This document shows, piece after piece, positions 8,003 through 15,743 of a stretch of DNA of 43,101 bases. A program made the position numbers and the translations under genes. Below the pieces are notes generated by a model that was not told the DNA's origin, did no database searches, and saw nothing but the letters and a program-made list of their open reading frames with translations. The DNA lies in NCBI GenBank assembly GCA_905215625.1, contig CAJMQQ010000018.1:1-43101 (forward strand), in the 5' to 3' direction. How positions within the stretch are numbered: the stretch's first letter is position 1; each line of letters starts with the position of its first letter. Origin of the DNA: an uncultured bacterium. GTDB lineage: Bacteria; Bacillota; Clostridia; Lachnospirales; Lachnospiraceae.

Positions 8003-8650
8003 CTATAGAATGGTCTGTAAAATCTCCAGAGATTTAAAAGTTCTGTCCATATAGCGGTTTAAATTGTCCTCCACGCAGACGGAGAACTCCTGAAGCACGT
8101 TATCGGTTACCGTAAACTGGTACAAGGTCTCAATCGGGGACGCTACTACGTACTGCCAGGTATATCTGGTGGAATCACACACATTTCTGGTAGGATTTTC
8201 CGTATATTCCCCATTGATTACCATGGCTTTCAGCTCATAGATCCTCCGCACCAGAGGATTGGGAATCGCCGGCTTTAGCAGCGCCCTGAGGGACTGGTAC
8301 AAAAGCTTCAGCATATCGGTGGCATCCATGTTTTCCCTGGAATAGTAATCTGCAATTTCCAAAAAGTAAGATCCATAGCAGGCCGCCTCCATGTCCATGG
8401 CAATTTCATCAAAATAATTGGTAATTTCCGCTGAACTTAACGTATAGGCATCTCTTCCCTGGAAGAGCCGGAACGTGCCAAACACAAAGCTCCTTCCTGC
8501 CGCCATCAGGGAATTGCCGGGCCGTCTGGCTCCTCTGGCAAAGGCGGTGATTTTTCCCAGCTCTCTGGTCAGAATCACCAGACGCTTATCATATTCGCCG
8601 GAAGGAGCGGCTTTGAGCACCATGCCGGTAACCGAAACCGTTTCTTTCAT
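8003..8650 (-). CDS. recO: DNA repair protein RecO
   Basis: Recombination mediator that anneals ssDNA and helps load RecA with RecF/RecR. The N-terminal OB-fold is clear (VTGMVLKAAPSGEYDKRLVILTRELGKITAFARGARRP), followed by an alpha-helical C-terminal domain. At 215 residues it is shorter than the roughly 240-255 usual for RecO, and the C-terminal half has isolated cysteines but no CxxC zinc cluster. ATG 8650 has TAGGAGG upstream and lies 9 nt after era, so the two are co-transcribed, the common era-recO arrangement. Function is assigned with good confidence from the N-terminal domain and the neighbour. Confidence 0.88.
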   Translation of the reverse strand: MKETVSVTGMVLKAAPSGEYDKRLVILTRELGKITAFARGARRPGNSLMAAGRSFVFGTFRLFQGRDAYTLSSAEITNYFDEIAMDMEAACYGSYFLEIADYYSRENMDATDMLKLLYQSLRALLKPAIPNPLVRRIYELKAMVINGEYTENPTRNVCDSTRYTWQYVVASPIETLYQFTVTDNVLQEFSVCVEDNLNRYMDRTFKSLEILQTIL

Positions 8651-8659
8651 GGAAGCCTC

Positions 8660-9568
8660 CTACATATCCTTTTGGTTATAGCCGTAATTCTTCATTAAAA
8701 TGTCGCTGTCCCGCCACTCCTTGCGGACTTTTACCCACAACTGCAGGTTAACCTGGATTTCCATCATTTTCTCGATTTCTCTTCTGGCAGCGCTGCCGAT
8801 TCGTTTCAGCATGGAACCGCCTTTTCCGATAATGATTCCCTTGTGGGAGTCTCTCTCGCAGATAATGGTGGCTTCAATGTCCATAATTCCATTTGACCGT
8901 TCCTGCATTTTCTCAATAGTCACTGCAATTCCATGAGGAATCTCATCGTCTAACAGCCGCAGCGCTTTTTCCCGAATCAGTTCTGCGGCAATCTGGCGCA
9001 TCGGCTGATCGGTAACCGTATCTTCGTCATAAAATTCCGGGCCGTAAGGCAGGTATTTAAACATCAGATCTAGCAGCAGGTCTGTACCTTTTTTCTTTAA
9101 TGCAGAAACCGGCACGATTTCCGCAAAAGGGCAGATATCTTTGTAAGCCTGGATATAGGTCAGGATGTCTTCCTGCTGTTTTACCGTATCAATCTTGTTG
9201 ATAACCAGAATTACCGGAGTGGACACTTTATTAAGCTGTTCTGCAATGTGGCGCTCTCCTGCCCCGATAAAGGTAGATGGTTCCACCAGCCACAGGATTA
9301 CGTCTACTTCTTTTAAGGTGTGTTCTGCAATGTTTACCATGTATTCGCCCAGCTTGTTTTTTGCTTTGTGAATCCCTGGGGTATCTAAGAACACAATCTG
9401 GCCTCGTTCATCCGTATATACGGTCTGAATCCGGTTTCTGGTGGTCTGGGGCTTATCTGAGGTAATGGCAATTTTCTGCCCGATCAGATGATTCATTAAC
9501 GTAGATTTGCCCACATTCGGCCGCCCGATCAGGGTAACAAAACCGGACTTTTTTTCTTGAGTATTCAT
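8660..9568 (-). CDS. era: GTPase Era
   Basis: Essential GTPase that binds the 3' end of 16S rRNA and assists 30S maturation at the membrane-cytoplasm interface. The 302 residues show the Walker A motif GRPNVGKS (15-22), DTPG, NKID, and a C-terminal KH RNA-binding domain with IIIGKGGSMLKRIG. ATG 9568 is chosen because AAAGGAG lies about 9 nt upstream; a longer in-frame start at 9595 would overlap the upstream gene. The start lies 16 nt downstream of the M16C protease stop and the stop 9 nt before recO. Confidence 0.96.
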   Translation of the reverse strand: MNTQEKKSGFVTLIGRPNVGKSTLMNHLIGQKIAITSDKPQTTRNRIQTVYTDERGQIVFLDTPGIHKAKNKLGEYMVNIAEHTLKEVDVILWLVEPSTFIGAGERHIAEQLNKVSTPVILVINKIDTVKQQEDILTYIQAYKDICPFAEIVPVSALKKKGTDLLLDLMFKYLPYGPEFYDEDTVTDQPMRQIAAELIREKALRLLDDEIPHGIAVTIEKMQERSNGIMDIEATIICERDSHKGIIIGKGGSMLKRIGSAARREIEKMMEIQVNLQLWVKVRKEWRDSDILMKNYGYNQKDM

Positions 9569-9584
9569 GGATGCTGCTCCTTTC

Positions 9585-12569
9585 TCAGACGCCAAACAGA
9601 TTTTTTACTTCTTTAAACATAGTTTCCTGTGCCTTTACCTTTTCCTCATTTCCGATGACGCACAGACTTCCGGTATCCAGAACTGCCTGTACAATCGGAG
9701 CCAGCGCCCGGATATCTTCCTGAGATGCAGAAAGGATTTCATCTCTTTCTTTCTGAAGCATCTCTTCCGTCACGCCGGACAGGTAGGCAGACAGTCCTCT
9801 GGATCCCCTAATAGACGGGGTCAGCGGCGTATCTACATCGCTGATAGTTCCAATAACGTATTTGGTCATATCCCGCTCATCGATGGTAAAGTTTTCCAGG
9901 TATGCCGGGATTCCCTCGTAAATCCGGTTGGTTTCTGCCAGGTTGGGATCTCTGTAAGATACCAGGTATCCTTCCCCAGAACGTCCGAAACCGCTCATGC
10001 AGCCATAAGCTCCGCCCTTTACTCTCAGGTTAATCCACAGGTAATCGTAACTTAAAATCACTTTTAAAATCCGCAGAGCGCCGGTATAGGAAAGGCCTTT
10101 CTCCCGGAAGCTTCCGCAGCGGGCCACATAGTTGACCTGGGAAGCAGTCTTAAAGCCTTCATTGTCATTTTCTCCGGTAAATTCCCGTACTGTTCCAAAC
10201 AGACTGGCAGCTTTCTGGGCCAGCTCTTTTTCTTCTGTTTTTCCAGAAAGGGCAGAAGCATTTTCCAATCCTCTGGTAAATGTTTCAAGAGCCTCTGGAA
10301 GCAGCTTGTATCCGTCATGGTCTGCCGTATAGCTGACCAACAGATTTTCTTTGGTAAAAAGCGTTCCTGCCAGATCTTTTAATTTGGCAATCAGAACCTT
10401 TCTGGCATCTGCCTCACTTTCGTAAACCTTCACTAATGTTTCCAGGAACTGGTAGAAACCAACGCCTCCGGTCATATCGTTAAAGTAGGAAACCGGTGAA
10501 AAATAGGAAGTTGCTCTGGCTACTGCCGCAGAATGGGAGCCATTCTCCAGTTTCATCCTGGCTCTGGATTTGGTTTCCGCCAGAATCTCGCCCAGACGTT
10601 TTTCATCTTCTAATTTAGATCGCGTTAAAATCTCTTCTAAGATTTCTAAGCCAAACCCAATCTTGTCATACAACACTTTTACAGAAGCGGTAAAGACTCC
10701 GGTAAACTCCTTTGGATTGTCCAGATTTGGGTAGGAATTGGTAGAAATGCCAATTCCGCCGCTGTTTAAATAAATCTCGCTGGTCAAATCAGAATAGGTA
10801 TAATGTTCGGTATCTACATATCCTAAAACAGACTTTAAAATCCCCACATAAGGAAGATCTTCCTCTGGAATGTTTTTCGTATCAAACAGAAGCTGCAGGT
10901 ATCCGATTCCGGCGGTAAACAGATTGTGGTGCAGCACCGTGACTCCGGATTCTTTCTTTTCATCCCAGTAAATAGTCTCTGCCTTTGTACCGATGTCCTC
11001 TCTCTTTAACAGCGGAATCTTTGCCAGCTCTTCCTGGGGAGACGGGGTTTCCTGATACTCCTTTAATTCCCTGGTCTGGAACACCAGTCTGTCGATTTCC
11101 TCTTTGGAAAGTTCTGTCTTCTTTTCTGCCAGTTTTGCAGCCAGGGCCGCATCTTCCATGGCCGTCAGGTTACGCTGGGGTTTTACGGTAATAACCGCTT
11201 CAAATGGGTTATCTAACAGGTACTCTCTGATTAAGGATTCAAAATACCCCTGATTGACTGCTTCTTTTAAGAAGTCAAAAGTCTCCTGCCAGCATAAATG
11301 CATCATCGGATCCCCGTCATACAGCCAGCTGTCCATGCACCACAGACCGTACATCAGTCCCTTTGGCGCAGAGCCGTAATCTGCTTCACGGTAACGGAAT
11401 TCATAGTAATTTAATCCAGCCAGAAGGCTCTTTTTGTCAATGCCTTCTTCTGCAAGTTTTCTCAGCGTTCCTTTTACGACTGCTAAAAATTCGCCCTTCT
11501 GGTCGGCCTCTGCATTTTTCGCAATTACAGAGAAATAAGGCTGCAGAATGCCGTTTTCATAACCGCCTAAAATATCCTGGCCAATACCTGCGTCATATAA
11601 TGCCTGTTTTAACGGCGCTCCCGGAGCGTCGATTAAGGTATATTCCAGAATCTGGAAAGCCACATACAGCTTCGGATCCAGATCTGTTCCCACTACCGTA
11701 TGAATGGATAAGTATGCAGCATGGTCTTCCGGCTCTCCATCGGTAATGGAATAATAAATTTCCTTTTCCACTGGTTTCTCAAACGGAGCCTGAAGCTTAA
11801 TGGAGGTGTCGGCTTCCCTCTTGTCGTAGTGACACAGGTAGGTCTTGTCCAGCCATTCCAGCTTTTCTGCCAGATCCATGTTTCCATAAAGATAGATATA
11901 GCTGTTAGACGGGTGGTAATAGGTCTTGTGGAAGTCTAAAAACTGCTCATAGGTCAGTTCCGGAATGACTGCCGGATCGCCGCCGGATTCATTAGTATAG
12001 GAGGTATCTGGGAACAATACCTGACGGGTTACCCGGTCTAATACTCCTTCCGGAGAGGAAAAGGCCCCTTTCATCTCATTGTATACCACGCCGTTAATGG
12101 TCAGATCATCCTCCGGGTTTTCCATCTCATAGTGCCAGCCTTCCTGCATGAATATCTTTGGCTCTCTGTAAATGTTTGGATGGAGTACCGCGTCCATATA
12201 GACGTCCATCAGGTTCTGGAAGTCTTTGTCGTTGCAGCTCGCAATAGGATATACGGTCTTGTCCGGATAGGTCATTGCATTTAAAAAGGTATTTAAAGAA
12301 CCTTTTACCAGTTCCACAAAAGGATCCTTTACCGGAAACTTTTCGGAACCGCAGAGCACGCTGTGCTCCAGGATGTGGGGCAGTCCGGTGCTGTCTGCTG
12401 GAGGAGTACGGAATCCTATGGAAAAGACTTTATTTTCATCGTCATTTTCCATAAGAAACAGCTTTGCTCCTGTCTTTTTATGCTCCAATACCCAGCCTCT
12501 TGAGTTCATTTCCTGGATGTCTCTTTTTTCAATCACCCGGTAGGTGTCTAATGCTTCAATTCTGCTCAT
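9585..12569 (-). CDS. M16C (PreP-like) zinc metalloprotease
   Basis: Large 994-residue peptidase of the pitrilysin family, subfamily M16C, related to presequence protease PreP/Cym1 and falcilysin. It has the inverted zinc motif HxxEH as HILEH at residues 65-69, followed by the conserved CGSEKFPVKDPF and NTFLNAMTYPDKTVYP stretches. The length fits two M16 halves joined by a linker that enclose a peptide-degrading chamber. No signal peptide is seen, so it is probably cytoplasmic and degrades short peptides. ATG 12569 has AAAGGA 8 nt upstream. It lies 20 nt after the DUF218 gene and 16 nt before era. The physiological substrate is unknown. Confidence 0.93.
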   Translation of the reverse strand: MSRIEALDTYRVIEKRDIQEMNSRGWVLEHKKTGAKLFLMENDDENKVFSIGFRTPPADSTGLPHILEHSVLCGSEKFPVKDPFVELVKGSLNTFLNAMTYPDKTVYPIASCNDKDFQNLMDVYMDAVLHPNIYREPKIFMQEGWHYEMENPEDDLTINGVVYNEMKGAFSSPEGVLDRVTRQVLFPDTSYTNESGGDPAVIPELTYEQFLDFHKTYYHPSNSYIYLYGNMDLAEKLEWLDKTYLCHYDKREADTSIKLQAPFEKPVEKEIYYSITDGEPEDHAAYLSIHTVVGTDLDPKLYVAFQILEYTLIDAPGAPLKQALYDAGIGQDILGGYENGILQPYFSVIAKNAEADQKGEFLAVVKGTLRKLAEEGIDKKSLLAGLNYYEFRYREADYGSAPKGLMYGLWCMDSWLYDGDPMMHLCWQETFDFLKEAVNQGYFESLIREYLLDNPFEAVITVKPQRNLTAMEDAALAAKLAEKKTELSKEEIDRLVFQTRELKEYQETPSPQEELAKIPLLKREDIGTKAETIYWDEKKESGVTVLHHNLFTAGIGYLQLLFDTKNIPEEDLPYVGILKSVLGYVDTEHYTYSDLTSEIYLNSGGIGISTNSYPNLDNPKEFTGVFTASVKVLYDKIGFGLEILEEILTRSKLEDEKRLGEILAETKSRARMKLENGSHSAAVARATSYFSPVSYFNDMTGGVGFYQFLETLVKVYESEADARKVLIAKLKDLAGTLFTKENLLVSYTADHDGYKLLPEALETFTRGLENASALSGKTEEKELAQKAASLFGTVREFTGENDNEGFKTASQVNYVARCGSFREKGLSYTGALRILKVILSYDYLWINLRVKGGAYGCMSGFGRSGEGYLVSYRDPNLAETNRIYEGIPAYLENFTIDERDMTKYVIGTISDVDTPLTPSIRGSRGLSAYLSGVTEEMLQKERDEILSASQEDIRALAPIVQAVLDTGSLCVIGNEEKVKAQETMFKEVKNLFGV

Positions 12570-12589
12570 AGTCTGTCCTTTCTGCAATC

Positions 12590-13417
12590 TTACATATTTC
12601 CCATCAGCCGATCTTTAAAGACTGCCAGGGATTCCCTTACGCACTGATGGATAAATAACACCGGATCGGAAGGCGACGGAATCCCTGCCGCATCCTTGAT
12701 TCCCCATTCTTTTGCAATCTTCTTTGCCCTGAAAATGTGGAAATCACTGGTTAAAATCCCGATTTGTGTGGGTTTGTCCGGCGCCATTACCATCCCTTCT
12801 CCAGGCAGTTTTACCCTGTCCGACTTTTTTTCCTGCCGGTCTTTCCGCTTTGCCCGATCTTCTTCGATAACCAGGCGGCTGTAGGCAATGTTTTCTACGG
12901 TACTTGCGGAATGGGTCTCTAATAAAATTTTATCCGGAGCAATGCCATTGTATACCATATAGTCTCTCATGGCCTCTGCCTCAGAAACCGGCTCATCTTT
13001 TCCTTTTCCGCCGGACAGTACAAAGATGGTTTCCGGATTTTCCTCGGAATACTGGATGGCTGTATCCAGCCGTTCTTTTAGTGATCGGCTGATTCCATCC
13101 GGTTTTACCCTGGTGCCTAAAACAATCACATAATCTAAGTTCTGTACCGGATTTCCGGCTGCATTTAAGAAAATCAGTCCTTCAATGACCACAAAAATGG
13201 TCAGGCAGGCGCAAAAAAACGTAGCTGCAGATACTGGAATCCACATGGGTACCGTCTTTTTGTGAAGCAGATAGTAGTGGTTTCCCCAGGCCAGGGTTCC
13301 AAAAAAAATGGTCAGTCCTGTCCACAGCCAGACCGTCTGGATGCCGGAATATAAAAATACAATTATGCCGTAAACTGCGCTGAGTCCGGCCAGAACTGCT
13401 AAAATTACCGTTATCAC
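12590..13417 (-). CDS. DUF218 (YdcF/ElyC/SanA-type) membrane protein
   Basis: A 275-residue protein with about three hydrophobic segments in the first 85 residues, then a DUF218 domain from about residue 95. Family signatures are VIVLGTRVKPDGISRSLKER, FVLSGGKGKDEPVSEAEAM and LETHSASTVENIAYS. Family members such as ElyC and SanA act in envelope or undecaprenyl-carrier homeostasis in other bacteria; the biochemical reaction here is not known. The start is GTG 13417, with GAGAGGAG upstream. It follows trhP by 46 nt and precedes the M16C gene by 20 nt. Confidence 0.85.
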   Translation of the reverse strand: MITVILAVLAGLSAVYGIIVFLYSGIQTVWLWTGLTIFFGTLAWGNHYYLLHKKTVPMWIPVSAATFFCACLTIFVVIEGLIFLNAAGNPVQNLDYVIVLGTRVKPDGISRSLKERLDTAIQYSEENPETIFVLSGGKGKDEPVSEAEAMRDYMVYNGIAPDKILLETHSASTVENIAYSRLVIEEDRAKRKDRQEKKSDRVKLPGEGMVMAPDKPTQIGILTSDFHIFRAKKIAKEWGIKDAAGIPSPSDPVLFIHQCVRESLAVFKDRLMGNM

Positions 13418-13463
13418 TGACTGGCTCCTCTCTCTTTATATGGCGAAAGCGCCTCCAAAAGCC

Positions 13464-14690
13464 TTACGGCTCGCGGCGGCGCAAAATATCATAGGTATCG
13501 GTCTCCTGATCCAGTTCTACCCATAAAATTTCCTTGGGATGAGGCGCACTTTCTCTTGCGTTTCCCTCTTCATCATAGATTCCTTTTACAACTGCGGCCA
13601 GATTTCTGCCGTCCGGCTTCATAACCTCAATGGTCTCGCCTACAGAAAACTTATTTTTCTGTTCAATCCGACACCGTCCGTCTCCATCCGTTTCCTCTAC
13701 AGTTCCTAAATACGTATAATTTTTCACATAGGTATTGCTGTCATAAATCTGGGCGTTTTCATCCGGCTTTCCGAAATAAAAACCAGTGGTAAACTCCCGG
13801 TAAGTACATTTGCCAATCTCTTCTTTATACCACTCCAGATTGGCTTCATAAAGCTTTGGATCTTTTTTATAGTCGTCAATGGCCTTGCGGTAGGTTCTGG
13901 CTACCGTCGCCACGTAAAGAGCCGTCTTCATCCTGCCTTCGATCTTAAAACTGTCAATGCCGGCATCAATCAGCTCCGGAATGTGCTCAATCATACACAG
14001 ATCTTTGGAATTGAAAATGTAGGTTCCCCTCTCATTTTCGTAAACCGGCATATACTCGCCTGGCCTGGTTTCCTCTACCACTGCGTATTTCCAGCGGCAT
14101 GGATGGGTGCAGGCCCCCTGATTGGCGTCTCTGCCGGTAAAGTAATTGCTTAACAGGCATCTGCCGGAATAGGAGATGCACATGGCGCCATGGATAAAGC
14201 TTTCAATCTCCATGTCGTCCGGAATATGGGCGCGGATCTCCTTAATCTCTGCCAGAGACAATTCTCTGGCGGAAACCACCCGTTTGGCTCCCATTTCATG
14301 CCAAAACAGATAGGTGCCATAGTTGGTATTATTAGCCTGGGTGCTGATGTGAAGTTCCATATCCGGAAGTACCCTGCGGGCAATGGCAAAAACGCCTGGA
14401 TCGGAAATAATCAGAGCGTCCGGCGCAACGTCTTTCAGCTCGTTAAAATATGCTTCCACTCCGGCCAGATCTTCATTGTGTGCCAGAATGTTGGCAGTAA
14501 TATAAACCTTTACCCCTCTTTCATGGGCAAAAGTGATTCCTTCTTTGATCTCCTCATTGGAGAAATTCTTTGCTTTGGCACGAAGCCCGAATGCTTCCCC
14601 GCCGATATAAACAGCGTCTGCACCGTAGATAACTGCAGTTTTTAATACATCCAGACTTCCTGCTGGAATTAATAACTCTGTCTTTCTCAT
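13464..14690 (-). CDS. trhP: Peptidase U32 family tRNA hydroxylation protein
   Basis: A 408-residue member of the U32 family. In Bacillus subtilis TrhP1/TrhP2 (YrrN/YrrO) install the 5-hydroxyl on wobble uridine 34, which TrmR then methylates to 5-methoxyuridine. The U32 signature is clear at about residues 158-180 (ESFIHGAMCISYSGRC), followed by further cysteines in GACTHPC, which probably bind an Fe-S cluster. It lies 9 nt after trmR, exactly as in B. subtilis, which supports the tRNA role over a collagenase role. Only one copy is present here, whereas B. subtilis has two adjacent genes. ATG 14690 is preceded by AGGAATCTAT. Confidence 0.88.
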   Translation of the reverse strand: MRKTELLIPAGSLDVLKTAVIYGADAVYIGGEAFGLRAKAKNFSNEEIKEGITFAHERGVKVYITANILAHNEDLAGVEAYFNELKDVAPDALIISDPGVFAIARRVLPDMELHISTQANNTNYGTYLFWHEMGAKRVVSARELSLAEIKEIRAHIPDDMEIESFIHGAMCISYSGRCLLSNYFTGRDANQGACTHPCRWKYAVVEETRPGEYMPVYENERGTYIFNSKDLCMIEHIPELIDAGIDSFKIEGRMKTALYVATVARTYRKAIDDYKKDPKLYEANLEWYKEEIGKCTYREFTTGFYFGKPDENAQIYDSNTYVKNYTYLGTVEETDGDGRCRIEQKNKFSVGETIEVMKPDGRNLAAVVKGIYDEEGNARESAPHPKEILWVELDQETDTYDILRRREP

Positions 14691-14699
14691 ATAGATTCC

Positions 14700-15341
14700 T
14701 TATTTTTTGATGCTGATTGTCACACCGTCCCCGATAGGGACAATGGAGGTAATCAAATCCTTATGGTTCTTTAACTGAAACAAGTATTCCCGCATCCGGC
14801 TGTGTATGGTTCTGTCTCTCCGCTCAATGGCAAACCGGGACTCCAGGATGGTATCATCCTGAAGGATGTTGTCGGAAATCAGCATTCCTCCCTTTGACAA
14901 AAGCCGCAGCACATCAGGCAGCCAGTGAATATACTGTCCCTTTGCCGCATCCATAAAAATCAGATCAAAGGAGCCGGAAAGTTCTGCCAGAATCTGACCG
15001 GCATCCCCTTCTAAAAGGGTAATCCGATCTTCCATTCCAGCCAGCCGGAAATGCTCCTTTGCCTTGGGAATCCTTTTTTCATATTTTTCTATGGTGGTAA
15101 TATGGCAGCCTTCCGGCATTGCCTGAGCCATCAGAAGGGCCGAATACCCCACTGCTGTTCCCACTTCCAAAATCGCTTTGGGAGCAGCGGCTGCCGTCAT
15201 AGTCTGCAAAAACGAGGCCGTTTCCGGGCGGATAATGGGAACTCCTTCTGCCCTGGCCTCACAGGCTATCCGGTCGCACAGTTTTCCATGTCCCTGTTCC
15301 AGCGAAACGATAAAATCCGCAATTCTCTCTTTTTCTGTCAT
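14700..15341 (-). CDS. trmR: tRNA 5-hydroxyuridine O-methyltransferase
   Basis: SAM-dependent class I O-methyltransferase of 213 residues, similar in layout to caffeoyl-CoA/catechol O-methyltransferases and to B. subtilis TrmR (YrrM). The SAM motif is LEVGTAVGYSALLMA near residue 58, and the metal-binding aspartate is in FDLIFMDAAKGQY, followed by ISDNIL. Its place between an MltG-like gene and trhP matches the yrrL-yrrM-yrrN block, so it is assigned to 5-methoxyuridine formation at tRNA position 34. Its ATG overlaps the stop of the upstream gene by four bases (ATGA), implying translational coupling. Confidence 0.88.
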   Translation of the reverse strand: MTEKERIADFIVSLEQGHGKLCDRIACEARAEGVPIIRPETASFLQTMTAAAAPKAILEVGTAVGYSALLMAQAMPEGCHITTIEKYEKRIPKAKEHFRLAGMEDRITLLEGDAGQILAELSGSFDLIFMDAAKGQYIHWLPDVLRLLSKGGMLISDNILQDDTILESRFAIERRDRTIHSRMREYLFQLKNHKDLITSIVPIGDGVTISIKK

Positions 15342-15730
15342 TGTTCTTCCTTTGATTCTTCAACGGTACTCAATTCCTCTAAAATTTCCCTGGACGTCAT
15401 AGACGTATTGAGCGTATACGTTCCAGGCTGAATCTCATACTCATAGACCATTGCCTGGATAATAAAGGAATACCGGTTATGAATCAGACCGTCTTTTTCC
15501 AGTTTCTTTCCTACAGACGCAACGGATGTTCCAGCTTCTAACGTCATTTCCATGTCTCTTCCGGGAGCTTCTTCCATAGAAGAAGCATAGAAAATCTCAT
15601 GGCCGAACTCATACCCTTTCGTCGCTCCCTCATAAATCAAAAGGATTGCAACTGCATAAATAATCAGCCGGAAGGAAATCCCGATAATTGCCCCAGTTAC
15701 CCTATTAATATCTTTTGTCGTCTCGCTCAT
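15338..15730 (-). CDS. Truncated MltG-like (YceG) protein without catalytic domain
   Basis: A 130-residue protein with one N-terminal membrane helix (about residues 15-37) and a LysM-like module. The pattern EAGTSVASVGKKLEKDGLIHNRYSF and QPGTYTLNTSMTSREILEEL is the one that precedes the catalytic region of endolytic transglycosylase MltG. Full MltG is about 340-380 residues; here the protein stops right after this module, so the active-site glutamate is absent. Synteny with B. subtilis mltG (yrrL), directly upstream of trmR, supports the homology. It cannot be a functional transglycosylase alone; a structural or binding role is inferred. ATG 15730 follows AGAGGAATGCATT and lies 13 nt after the RNase J gene. 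Confidence 0.8.
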   Translation of the reverse strand: MSETTKDINRVTGAIIGISFRLIIYAVAILLIYEGATKGYEFGHEIFYASSMEEAPGRDMEMTLEAGTSVASVGKKLEKDGLIHNRYSFIIQAMVYEYEIQPGTYTLNTSMTSREILEELSTVEESKEEQ

Positions 15731-15743
15731 AATGCATTCCTCT

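Noticed and set aside
13440..13475. Short AGCC-GTAA-GGCT-TTT hairpin at the end of trhP
   Set aside because: A 4-bp stem overlapping the stop codon is too weak to call a terminator, and the next gene follows closely.
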